Below are positions 1 to 8,036 of a stretch of DNA of 64,000 nucleotides, one piece after another. Source of the stretch: Burkholderia ambifaria. Lineage in GTDB: Bacteria > Pseudomonadota > Gammaproteobacteria > Burkholderiales > Burkholderiaceae. The notes beneath the pieces were generated by a model, which did not search any database, had not been told where the DNA came from, and was given only the letters and a program-made list of their open reading frames with translations. The stretch is taken from NCBI RefSeq assembly GCF_001443045.1, contig NZ_LKPJ01000004.1:1292-65291 (forward strand), in the 5' to 3' direction. Made by a program: the position numbers and the translations under genes. Position 1 is the first letter of the stretch. Every line of letters begins with the position of its first letter.

Positions 1-209
1 CCACCGAAAGTTTCTTCAACAGCCTGAAGAACGAACGGGTGCATGCTACGCGATACCGTACCCATCAGGAAGCGATGACGGACTTGTTCGAATACATCGA
101 AGTGTTTTATAACCGCAGTCGTCGTCATTCGTCGCTCGGCTTCATATCGCCGGATCAGTTCCTGCAAAACTGGATCAAAGCTCAGCAGACCAAGGATGCG
201 GCTGCATAA
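1..209 (+). CDS. IS3-family transposase (orfB), C-terminal fragment
   Basis: The frame beginning at base 3 reads 68 residues to a TAA at 207-209. It contains SFFNSLKNERVH, EYIEVFYNRSRRHSSLG and SPDQF, the C-terminal end of the DDE (rve) integrase core of IS3-family OrfB. The motif ESFFxxLKxE contains the last catalytic Glu, followed by the lysine that normally lies seven residues further on. The N-terminal part is upstream of the window. The protein cuts and joins the IS ends during transposition. Its 3' end overlaps the minus-strand ORF that runs into the element, a typical sign of insertion into a gene. Confidence 0.85.
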   Translation, partial: TESFFNSLKNERVHATRYRTHQEAMTDLFEYIEVFYNRSRRHSSLGFISPDQFLQNWIKAQQTKDAAA

Positions 210-250
210 CCAAGGGCCTCTGGAAGGCGAAAAACCGAGGGAACCTCAAT
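1..250 (+). mobile_element. IS3-family insertion sequence, right-hand part
   Basis: Only the 3' end of an insertion sequence lies in the window: the end of its transposase gene (stop at 207-209) plus about 40 bp of terminal DNA. The right end is inferred near position 250, where the reverse complement starts TGAGGTTCCC and the reading frame of the neighbouring minus-strand gene stops resembling its family. The exact end could lie anywhere from about 210 to 262. The left end is outside the window, so the target duplication cannot be checked. Confidence 0.6.
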
Positions 251-1081
251 TTTTCCGACTGCATTGATGCAGTACAAGTTCCCTGATTTCTCGTACTTGA
301 AGTATTTTTCACTCGTAATTTCGACATTCCCTATGGCGATGTAGATGTTGAAGTTGGCCAGTGCTCCCGTCAGATCTGTTGGGGCAAAATTTTCCAGTGT
401 GTCCCAGTTTCTTATCGATAGCATCTGAAATTGCCAATCGTTATGAAATTTGAGTAAGTTGTCGGTTGATTGTGAGGTATTGAAATTGAATGTCGAATTT
501 CTTTCGAGAAGGAGATTTTTGACGAAGGGCTTGATGATATCTATCGCTGTTTTTACGGATCGCCTGCTATAAATGCCGTTCGCAAGGAGATGTTCGAATT
601 TCCTCCGGATGTTGCCAAATTTCAACGTCCAGTCGAGTGTGATGCTGTCGTCATTTAATGGCTGAGGTGACGTTGGGTCGTCATTGTAGGTATGTGCCGC
701 ACCCGCAAACCAGATTCGCGCGAGTCTGGCGGAAACCTTCCAGCCTAGATTGTCCATCGCAATGGGTACGTCCTGGAGGTCGAAAGGCGGCGGGTTTTCG
801 CAAACTTCCGACTCTGGTTGCCTTGGCGATTCTTTCGCTATTGCCGGATCGGTTTTCGGCAGCGATCGAGGCGCCACACTTTGCGGCGGAGTCTTCGGCG
901 CGCGCGAAATCGGCTCGGGATGAGCGGGCGGCGGCTTTGCCCCCGGAGCGGGCCGATCGAATGACACGCTTTTTTGAGTATCAAGGGGAATGCATCCTTG
1001 AACTCCCTTGTATTCCTTCAACTCCGATCCGAACAACCCTTTCTGCGGCTTGTAGTAAGGCACCTTCTTGACGTCGGCCAT
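182..1081 (-). pseudogene. DUF6402-like protein, C-terminus cut by IS element
   Basis: This ORF has a proline-rich, disordered N-terminal third followed by a globular part. The globular part contains IAMDNLGWKVSARLARIWF, DDSITLDWTLKFG and TDLTGALANFNIY. I recognise these as the DUF6402 family, often found near type VI secretion effector genes in Burkholderia; its function is unknown. The family normally continues for several dozen residues after the point reached near base 262. Here the last roughly 20 residues (RLPEALGYAAASLVC and just before) are read from IS DNA, so the gene is truncated. Start choice is uncertain: ATG 1081 (MADVKKVPYY), ATG 1114 or TTG 1132 are all in frame and none has a strong ribosome-binding site. 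The base composition is lower in GC than in the following genes. Confidence 0.55.
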
Positions 1082-1272
1082 CGAATATTCCGCTTGCAAC
1101 GAATGGCCTGGCATCGTAATGGCAGGCTGCAAGCGGATGAACCGTCAGGTGTTGCCGGAACAGCCCGAAAGGCGAGTGGATAAGGGTAGCGGGCAGAAAG
1201 AAATGTGCCGGATTGTTTCATCGAGCATGATGCGGAAGATCGTCCGCGCGGTTGAACAGTCTTCCTGCCGCG

Positions 1273-2937
1273 TCAACCGCCCAGTTGAGCGGCTGACCGT
1301 ACCGACGCGACGAGCAGCAGCTTCATCGTCGCGCGCGTTGCCCCGACGAACAGCTTGCGTGCCGCGCGCGCATCGAGCGTATCGAAGTCGATCTCGGTCA
1401 GGATCACGCACGGCGCCGATTGCCCCTTGAAGCGGTAGATCGAATCGAGCAGCACGTCGCCTTCGCGATATTCCGGGTTGCCGAACAGATCGTACTTGCC
1501 GGTGAAGTGCTTGACCCGGTGCGGCCCGAGCTGGTCGAGCCGCGCGAGCACCGAGCTTTCGCGGCCGCGATACGACAGCACCGCGATGTCCTGCTTGCGG
1601 AAGCCGAGCGACAACGCGTGCGTGATCGCGCGCTTGGTCGCGTCGATGCAGGCTTCGGCGAGCGCATCGCCGGAAGCGCCGTCTTCCCCGTATGACGACA
1701 CCGACGGATCGGAACCATCGAACGGGCTGCCCGAGCGTAGTTCCGCCGCGAGTGGTTCGACGCGGCCGACGACGTCGCGCACGAATTCAAGCAGATCGCG
1801 TGGGCTGCGGTAGTTCGTCATCGCCTTCAGCGTGACCCAGCCGGGCAGCGCGACGGGCTCGCGCAGATAGAGGTTCTGCAGCGGGTCTTCCAGCCACCAC
1901 CATGCGCCGTCTGGCACCAGCAGGCGCTCCAGCGCCGTCGCCCACGGCGCGTGGAAATCCTGTCCTTCGTCGACGATCAGCACATCGAAGCGCCAGCGTT
2001 CCGGAATCGGCGCTTCCGCAAAGCGAGCCTCGAGCCGTTCGAACGCGCCCGGCGCGTCGAAGTCGGGCGTATAGCCGCCGTCGCGGGCCACCCAGTCGCA
2101 CAGCTGATGGTAGTTCGCGATCTTCGCGCCGGGCGGCGCGATGCGCGCGATGTAGTCGGCGAGCGGCCGGTTGAAACACACGTAGAGCACGCGCTTGTCG
2201 GCCGCGACCGCATCGCGCATCACCTGCACCGCGAGCTGTGTCTTGCCCGACCCCGCGGTGCCCGTCACGCGCAGACGGAATGGTGCGAACTCGAGCTGCC
2301 GCGCCCACGCCGCGAGCCCGCCCGACAGCCGCGTGACGAGCGTGCCGGCCTGCCCGACGAGTGCGCTCGTGTCGGGCGTGAGCGCCAGCTCGTCCGCGAG
2401 GAAATGATGCAGCTTCGCGGCGTTCGGCAATGCGTCGTCGTGCTCGGGCAGGATCTGCAGAATCACCTGCGCGAGCTGCGCCTTGCGTGACGCGTCGACG
2501 ATGCGATCGGCCGCGACGCCCGCAATCGCCGTCTCGCGGATCGAGTAGTCGGGGCAGTACAGCAGCGCCTCGACGCCGTAGACGCCCGCGCCGAGCGCGG
2601 CGGTCAGCCGCCGGTGCAGCGTCTCCTGCGTGCGCGCGAGCTGGATCGGGACGTTGCGCTCCTTCTGCAGGTAGACCTTCACGAGGCCCTTCGGCGTTTC
2701 GCGCAGGAAGCCGGCCTTCTGCTCGATCAGCAGCACGCGGCCGGCCGGGCTCACGACGACGAACGCCGCTTCGCCGAACACCGAGAAGCCCTGTTCGGCA
2801 CGCGTCCAGTGCACGCCGTGGTAGACGGTGTAGCTGTCCGGCAGCGCGTGTTCGAGCGCGGCAAGCGTCTCGCGCTCGCGTTCGGCCGCGCCGGTGGCGG
2901 CGAGGCTTTTCCAGTCGTCGGGGATGAGGCGGGCCAT
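1273..2937 (-). CDS. NERD-domain superfamily 1 helicase-like ATPase
   Basis: A 554-residue protein. The N-terminal quarter looks like a nuclease-related (NERD) domain: EAAFVVVSPAGRVLLIEQKAG carries the E...EQK pattern of PD-(D/E)xK folds. It is followed by a UvrD/Rep-like ATPase with Walker A GTAGSGKTQ near residue 228, Walker B VDEGQDF near residue 325, and C-terminal motifs YRFKGQSAPCVI and VGATRA. Such proteins are expected to bind and process DNA using ATP; the biological role is unknown. ATG 2937 is the first good start, although no clear Shine-Dalgarno precedes it. Its promoter region carries a large inverted repeat. It lies downstream of the HTH regulator on the same strand, 121 bp away. 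Confidence 0.8.
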   Translation of the reverse strand: MARLIPDDWKSLAATGAAERERETLAALEHALPDSYTVYHGVHWTRAEQGFSVFGEAAFVVVSPAGRVLLIEQKAGFLRETPKGLVKVYLQKERNVPIQLARTQETLHRRLTAALGAGVYGVEALLYCPDYSIRETAIAGVAADRIVDASRKAQLAQVILQILPEHDDALPNAAKLHHFLADELALTPDTSALVGQAGTLVTRLSGGLAAWARQLEFAPFRLRVTGTAGSGKTQLAVQVMRDAVAADKRVLYVCFNRPLADYIARIAPPGAKIANYHQLCDWVARDGGYTPDFDAPGAFERLEARFAEAPIPERWRFDVLIVDEGQDFHAPWATALERLLVPDGAWWWLEDPLQNLYLREPVALPGWVTLKAMTNYRSPRDLLEFVRDVVGRVEPLAAELRSGSPFDGSDPSVSSYGEDGASGDALAEACIDATKRAITHALSLGFRKQDIAVLSYRGRESSVLARLDQLGPHRVKHFTGKYDLFGNPEYREGDVLLDSIYRFKGQSAPCVILTEIDFDTLDARAARKLFVGATRATMKLLLVASVRSAAQLGG

Positions 2938-2956
2938 GGAGTCGGGCGGCGGATGC

Positions 2957-3006
2957 CGGTCGTGAACGGGGTTCGGCTATTGTACTGAGGAACCCGTTCA
3001 CGACCG
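2957..3006. repeat. 14-bp perfect inverted repeat around a likely promoter
   Basis: CGGTCGTGAACGGG (2957-2970) and CCCGTTCACGACCG (2993-3006) are exact reverse complements separated by 22 bp. On the minus strand the spacer holds TACAAT (2979-2984), a good -10 hexamer for the gene starting at 2937. The repeat could be an operator or a terminator for the HTH gene upstream; no T-tract follows, which favours an operator. Confidence 0.5.
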
Positions 3007-3058
3007 CCGCGCCGAGCGAGCGTCGGCGATGCGAAGGAGGCGTATCGGCGTGCGGGAA

Positions 3059-3913
3059 TTACCCGCGTGCGAGCCGTTTCGCGAGATCGGCGCTGAGGAT
3101 CGCCATGCGCGCGGGTTTTTCGTAGCAGACGACGTCGAACGCGCGGATCACTTCGCTGATGTCCACTTCGCTCGCGCGACCTGTGAGCAGGTCGCCCGTC
3201 AGCACGAAGATCGGCGCGCCCGGATTGTCGGACGTGCGCACCGCCTTGATCGCGGTGGCGGCCGTGCTGTCGTCGAACAGCCATTCGGTGACGACTGCGT
3301 CGAACGCCTGGCCCTGCAGCGCGTCGACGAACGGCGCGAGGCCGTCGAACGTGGCCGTCGAGAAACCCTGCAACTCGAGATAGCGGCACAGCTCGGTCGC
3401 GCTGACGCGATCGGGATCGATCACCGCGACGACGAGCTTGTCGCTCTCCGCGCGGCGCGGATAGATCTCGATCTTGTGCACGTCGTATGCGTTCTGGTAC
3501 AGCACGCCCGTATGGCGCAGCACGCGCCAGCGGCCGTTCTGTTCGTATGCGACGAACTCGGGGCGCGCGCCGGCTTCGAGCGGCGCGCCGATCCAGACGG
3601 TGCACGGAATTTCGGCGACGCCGGCGTACAGGACGGCTTCCTGCGAATAGGCGCCGACCATGCCGGGGTCGAGCGTCTGCGCGCCGAACAGTTGAGCGGC
3701 GGGCTCGCCGTAGGCTTCGGCGACTTTCTTGATCTGCGCGAGCGTCCAGGGGCTGCTGCCGCGCAGTTTGCGGTGACCTTGCGAAAAGCTCAGGTCGAGG
3801 ATGCGGCACAGCTCGGTGGTCTGCTGGCGCTTGCCGATGCCGTTGCGGGTCATCAACTCGCGCACGCGCTCGGCAACCGCGAGGGAATCCGTGGTGATTG
3901 CTTCAGTGGTCAT
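3059..3913 (-). CDS. HTH regulator with receiver-like C-terminal domain
   Basis: A 284-residue protein from ATG 3913 (MTTEAITTDSLAVAERV). An upstream in-frame ATG at 4006 gives a sequence that does not look like protein. Residues about 12-70 form a lambda-repressor/XRE-like helix-turn-helix (LCRILDLSFSQGHRKLRGSSP). The C-terminal half, starting DKLVVAVIDPDRVSATELCRY, looks like a degenerate response-regulator receiver fold, with PIFVLTGDLL resembling the beta-4 region and the late Lys in CYEKPARM. It probably acts as a cytoplasmic transcription factor; target and signal are unknown. The inverted repeat just downstream, in front of the NERD gene, is a possible target. Confidence 0.65.
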   Translation of the reverse strand: MTTEAITTDSLAVAERVRELMTRNGIGKRQQTTELCRILDLSFSQGHRKLRGSSPWTLAQIKKVAEAYGEPAAQLFGAQTLDPGMVGAYSQEAVLYAGVAEIPCTVWIGAPLEAGARPEFVAYEQNGRWRVLRHTGVLYQNAYDVHKIEIYPRRAESDKLVVAVIDPDRVSATELCRYLELQGFSTATFDGLAPFVDALQGQAFDAVVTEWLFDDSTAATAIKAVRTSDNPGAPIFVLTGDLLTGRASEVDISEVIRAFDVVCYEKPARMAILSADLAKRLARG

Positions 3914-4450
3914 GCTACGGGAACGGATCGTGACGTTCAGAACGACGCCTTGCGGCAGTCTCGGCGGACAGTCTTGACGACGTCCAGTGGCGAGCCGACC
4001 GGCCACGCGCGGAAAAGATAACTTTACCGCAAAACGGCTGTCATTCCATGTCGCGAAAGGTGCGTTTCTGTGAAAGGTGTGTCACGACGTTACGCTTGGC
4101 CCGGGGCTTGCGCCGGGTGCCACTGGCCCGTTTGCAACCTTGCCGCGCGGATTGCGAGGTGCCGGGACACGATTCCTCGCGAGGCGGCCCGTAATCGGGA
4201 TCGCGCGGCCGACGGAATGCACCAGGGCAGGGCGTATACACGTCCCGGACTGCGGCGTCGTGCCGCCTCGCCGGCGACAAATTTTTACATGACATCGCGC
4301 GCCGGGTCGGGCGGAACAGCATCTTATACGCAGATCGTTTGATGGTTTACTCTAATCTCTAACGAGCCTGATACGGATCCTTTTCGAGAGGGCATGAACG
4401 CGGCGGGGCACCATGCTACGATTCCCCCGTCTCAAAAAAGCGTTGAAGCG
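3914..4450. other. Intergenic region, no gene seen
   Basis: 537 bp between the divergent HTH gene and the small gene at 4451. Short ORFs here overlap each other in several frames and none has a ribosome-binding site or protein-like composition. It probably holds both promoters. Confidence 0.5.
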
Positions 4451-4660
4451 ATGCAGAAGAAATTTGTGATGCGCGGGTACGAGATGAACTGCGAACCGCG
4501 CGTGACGGAGGACGGCAAGTACGCCGCCCAGGTCGAGGTCACGAAGCTGGGTTTCAGCCGCGAGGCGGCATTCCGCAAGCTGGGCGAATTCGATACGGAA
4601 GCCGAAGCCGTCGCCTATGCGAAAAAATTCTCCGAAGAGTGGTTGAGCCGCTACGCGTAG
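4451..4660 (+). CDS. Small conserved-looking hypothetical protein
   Basis: A 69-residue protein starting MQKKFVMRGYEMNCEPRV and ending EEWLSRYA. The pattern of alternating strands (KKFVMRGYEMNCEPRVTEDGKY, AQVEVTKLG) followed by a helix (TEAEAVAYAKKFSEEWL) is like the short double-stranded-RBD-like or DUF1488/DUF-type orphan proteins common in Burkholderia. I do not recognise a named family. The longer ORF from ATG 4394 is less likely because its first 19 residues are non-protein-like. No clear ribosome-binding site is seen. Function unknown. Confidence 0.6.
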   Translation: MQKKFVMRGYEMNCEPRVTEDGKYAAQVEVTKLGFSREAAFRKLGEFDTEAEAVAYAKKFSEEWLSRYA

Positions 4661-5016
4661 CGCGTCGTCGCCCGTGCAAGACGGGTGCCGGCATGACCAG
4701 CAGGCGCCGCATTGTGTGCCACCGGGCCCTGGACGGGGGCCATTCAAAGCGAAAGACACGACGGACGCCTCGAATGCACGGTGTGGACAGCGCGCGCCAT
4801 CGCGCCATCAAGCCTTGGCATCGCTACTACGTCTGGATCGTCATGCGGAGCGATGTCCCGCGACGTGAACGCGGTCGATCCGCGGATAGCAATGCGCGGC
4901 CAGCCCGCATTCATCTCTGATCGTTGTCAATACCCGGGGAAGTTTGTAGATTCATTCCCGGTGTTGTGAGGTATCGTTCGGCAATCGATTGACGGCAACG
5001 CAACCGGAGACTGCGA
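4661..5016. other. Intergenic region, no gene seen
   Basis: 356 bp between two small hypothetical genes. All ORFs in it are short, arginine-rich and overlapping. I see no RNA gene, repeat or convincing terminator. Confidence 0.45.
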
Positions 5017-5292
5017 ATGACCACCTTGTCCATGCAGACCGCCGTTCACGGTAAAACTGTCCAGGTCATGTTGTCGCTGGAGTGTCGTACCGCCAGAATT
5101 TACATCGTCGACGACGAAGCGGGCAGCCATCCGCCGCGTACGATGAGCATCGAACAATACGTCAACGCCGGTATGGCGGACGACGAAATCGCCCGGCATG
5201 TGCTCGAAGTCGTCGCGATGTCGATCGAACAGCTTGCGCGGCTTCGGCCATACGACCGCGCGACAGGCGCCAGATTGCGCTATTCACACTGA
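5017..5292 (+). CDS. Small hypothetical protein
   Basis: A 91-residue protein. ATG 5017 follows ACCGGAGACTGCGA, whose GGAG is a plausible ribosome-binding site. It reads MTTLSMQTAVHGKTVQVML, then a predicted strand-rich start and a helical, acidic second half (MADDEIARHVLEVVAMSIEQLARL). No signal peptide, membrane segment or recognised motif. Its last 13 bases overlap the convergent frameshifted gene at 5280-5583. Function unknown. Confidence 0.5.
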   Translation: MTTLSMQTAVHGKTVQVMLSLECRTARIYIVDDEAGSHPPRTMSIEQYVNAGMADDEIARHVLEVVAMSIEQLARLRPYDRATGARLRYSH

Positions 5293-5583
5293 TCACACGG
5301 ATGCCGGTACGCCGGGATCGCTCCGACCACGTCCTGCAATTGTCGCGCCTTCAGCATTTCGTACGCGAGCCGATAAGCCGTGACCGCACGCCTGGATTCG
5401 TAGTCGGCGGTGGTCGACACGTTGCGGCCGACGTCTCGCGACAGCAACCCCTGCAGCGCGGCCACGGCGAAAAAAGTCACGCAGGTCCGGCGTCGCAGGC
5501 TTCCAGAAAACCGGTGACGGCGCGGATGCTTTGGGTACGGCAGCCGTTCTTGTGATGCTCCCATCCTGGGACAACCGCATCAT
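5280..5583 (-). pseudogene. Small hypothetical gene split by a frameshift
   Basis: ATG 5583 (MMRLSQDGSITRTAAVPKA) has a strong ribosome-binding site, GAAGGGGAAGAA, directly before it. In this frame the sequence is protein-like as far as PDLRDFF, then degenerates into arginine-rich noise. At exactly this point a six-base A run (5470-5475, T6 on the coding strand) allows a switch into the frame reading FFAVAALQGLLSRDVG, which continues sensibly to the stop at 5280. Removing one base from the run would give one continuous protein of about 100 residues. This may be a real frameshift, a sequencing error in a homopolymer, or slippage. Function unknown. Confidence 0.5.
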
Positions 5584-5746
5584 TTCTTCCCCTTCGATCA
5601 GGTATCAATCGGCGAAGCGACGTAAGGTCCTCGATTGCATGGCGGGCAACGTATTTGTTTGTTTTAAGAAGTGCTAATAGATAGATCGACGCGAATATTC
5701 GCTGCCAATACGCGCGATTCGATTTCTGCAACCGAATGCAATCGCC

Positions 5747-6394
5747 TTACGCCGGCATGTACGTGAACGGCTCGCCATCCTCCCGCTCGACGGACAGCAG
5801 CCGCTTGAGTTGATCGAGCGCAAACAACTGCTTTCCTTCTGCCGCCGCTTCGGCTATCGCAGCATCGACGAGTTTCCTCGCCCGCGCGAGAATCACGGAT
5901 CGCTGACGCGCGATCTCGAGCACCATGCGTTGCTCGACGTTCTGCCGGCTCGATTGCCTGTCGCTCAGGTGACGCCAGCGATCGCGAAGCTCGGCCCAGG
6001 TGACGCGCTGAAATTCCGGAATCGCGCGCGGGAGCGTACCTGCTTCCGCGGGTTCGGGCTGCACGCGCAACGCACAGCGCAGCGCTTCGCGGGCGCGCCA
6101 CTCATCTGAAAACGGTGCATACACGTCGCGCGAGCGACCGATCGGGTGCGCGCGCTCGATTTCCTTCTCGAGCAGGTAAGTCAGCCGCCGCAGCGCGGAG
6201 CCGTGCGCGAGCATGGCTGGATCGAGCGCGCGGATCCGGCGCGATGCATCCGCGACGTGAGCCTTCAGTTCCCACAGCGTCAGACGGAGATGCTGCACTT
6301 CGAGTATCAGGCGCTGGACGTCTGCATAGGTGCACTGCGTCCACCATTCGGTGAGGTCGTTCAGCTTCGGAGGATCGAATGGGGGGAGGATCAT
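5747..6394 (-). CDS. Hypothetical helical protein
   Basis: A 215-residue protein starting MILPPFDPPKLNDLTEWW. It is rich in long amphipathic helices (YADVQRLILEVQHLRLTLWE and MVLEIARQRSVILARARKLV) and charged heptad-like stretches, suggesting coiled coil. No signal peptide or membrane segment. I do not recognise the family. It stands alone, with a divergent FAD oxidoreductase gene 247 bp away. The ATG at 6394 is preceded on the coding strand by GCGGTAAAAATG, a weak ribosome-binding site. Confidence 0.55.
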   Translation of the reverse strand: MILPPFDPPKLNDLTEWWTQCTYADVQRLILEVQHLRLTLWELKAHVADASRRIRALDPAMLAHGSALRRLTYLLEKEIERAHPIGRSRDVYAPFSDEWRAREALRCALRVQPEPAEAGTLPRAIPEFQRVTWAELRDRWRHLSDRQSSRQNVEQRMVLEIARQRSVILARARKLVDAAIAEAAAEGKQLFALDQLKRLLSVEREDGEPFTYMPA

Positions 6395-6641
6395 TTTTAC
6401 CGCAGAGATACTGTATGGATGTACAGTTTATCGCGCGGTAACATAGCGCCGTCAAGGCGAAAAAACGGGGACGGCCCACGGTCGTAATGTCCGGCAGCGC
6501 GGCTGCTGCCAGCGGGCATTGCGGCTCGTGCATCGGCTCCGCACGTTCGCCAGCTCCATTCCGAACATCACAGCATGATCCGGTGCGCGCCATCGCGAAC
6601 GTCGATGGATGTGCCGGATGTATCGACGCCAACCGAGAACA

Positions 6642-7976
6642 ATGACGACAACCTATCCGCTGCACGACGCATTGACGTACGCCGACACGGCGTTTCCCGC
6701 CGACGCCGACATCGTGATCGCCGGCGCCGGCATCATGGGCTGCGCGGCCGCGTACTACCTTGGCCTGCGCGGCCTGAAGGCCGTCGTGCTCGACAAGTCG
6801 CGCATCGCCGGCCAGCAATCGACTCGCGCGTGGGGCTTCGTGCGGCAGCAGGGCCGCGAGTCCGCCGAAGTGCCGCTGATGATGGCCGGCATGCGGATCT
6901 GGGAGGGGCTCGAGCAGGCGCTCGGCTTCGACCTCGAATGGCGGCAGGGCGGTTGCCTTTATATGGCGAACAACGAAGAGGACTGGGCGTCGTTCCAGGC
7001 GTGGCTCGCCGTCGCGCGCGAGCACGGGCTCGACACGCGCACGCTGACGCGTGCGGAGATCGACGAGCGCGTGACCGGCCTGTCGACGCAAGCGCGCACG
7101 CTCGGCGGGTTGTACACCGCGACCGACGGGCAGGCCGAGCCGCGCCGCGTGGCCGCCGCGTTCGCGGCGCGCGCAATCGAAGCCGGCGCACGGTTCTTCG
7201 AAGGCTGCGGCGTGACGGCGATCGAGACGGCCGGCGGCGCGGTCGTCGGCGTCGTGACCGAGCGTGGCGCGATCCGCACGCGGCGGGTGATCTGCGCAGC
7301 CGGCGCGACCAGCTTCCGGCTGCTCGACGGTGTCGGCATCCGTCTGCCGCAGCAGGCCGTGCGCGGCACGTGCATGCGCACCAACGTGCTGCCCGACGTA
7401 TCCGCATCGACGATCTGGGGGCATGGCCTCGGTATTCGGCAACGCAAGAACGGCGCGATCAATCTCGCCGACGACATGCAGGTCGACGTCGACCTGACGC
7501 TCGGCCATCTGCGCGGCTTGAGCCTGTTCTGGCCGGAGTTCTGGTCACAGCGCGAGAAATTCCGGTTGCGCCTGAATGCGGCGGCATGGCGCGATGCATG
7601 CGTGCGCATCGGCGGCACAACCGGGCCGATCGAGCCGCGCGATCCGCAGCCACAGCCGAATCGCGCGCATGCGCCGCGCGCGCTCGCGAAGCTGAAGGCG
7701 ATTTTCCCCGCGCTGAAGGACGCGCAGATCGTCGAGGCATGGGCCGGCCTGATCGACGTGCTGCCCGACGGGATCCCCGTGATCGACGCGCCCGGCACGC
7801 CGTCCGGGCTCGCGATCGCGACCGGGTTCTGCGGGCACGGCTTCGCGATGGGGCCGATCGTCGGGCGGCTGCTGGCCGAATGGGTCGATACGGGCGAGCC
7901 GTCGCTCGATCTGTCGGCGTTCCGTGCACGGCGTTTCGCAGACGGAACGATGGTCCGCCCGCGCAGCATGCTGTAG
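6642..7976 (+). CDS. FAD-dependent oxidoreductase, DAO family
   Basis: A 444-residue protein. Its N-terminal ADIVIAGAGIMGCAAAYYLG (GxGxxG near residues 28-33) is the dinucleotide-binding motif of D-amino-acid-oxidase/glycine-oxidase-type flavoproteins. QQSTRAWGFVRQQGR and WAGLIDVLPDGIPVID near the C-terminus match the family layout. It is expected to oxidise a C-N bond of an amino acid or amine in the cytoplasm; the substrate cannot be told. ATG 6642 was chosen because the upstream in-frame stretch is not protein-like. It stands alone and is followed after 60 bp by the potassium channel gene. Confidence 0.8.
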   Translation: MTTTYPLHDALTYADTAFPADADIVIAGAGIMGCAAAYYLGLRGLKAVVLDKSRIAGQQSTRAWGFVRQQGRESAEVPLMMAGMRIWEGLEQALGFDLEWRQGGCLYMANNEEDWASFQAWLAVAREHGLDTRTLTRAEIDERVTGLSTQARTLGGLYTATDGQAEPRRVAAAFAARAIEAGARFFEGCGVTAIETAGGAVVGVVTERGAIRTRRVICAAGATSFRLLDGVGIRLPQQAVRGTCMRTNVLPDVSASTIWGHGLGIRQRKNGAINLADDMQVDVDLTLGHLRGLSLFWPEFWSQREKFRLRLNAAAWRDACVRIGGTTGPIEPRDPQPQPNRAHAPRALAKLKAIFPALKDAQIVEAWAGLIDVLPDGIPVIDAPGTPSGLAIATGFCGHGFAMGPIVGRLLAEWVDTGEPSLDLSAFRARRFADGTMVRPRSML

Positions 7977-8036
7977 CGGACGGGGCCGCGCGTTCCCGTC
8001 GTAGAATCGAGCCCGCATCCTTCAGGAGATTCCCCG

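Noticed and set aside
6102..7508. Minus-strand ORF of 468 codons
   Set aside because: Antisense to the FAD oxidoreductase and out of frame with the hypothetical gene at 5747-6394.
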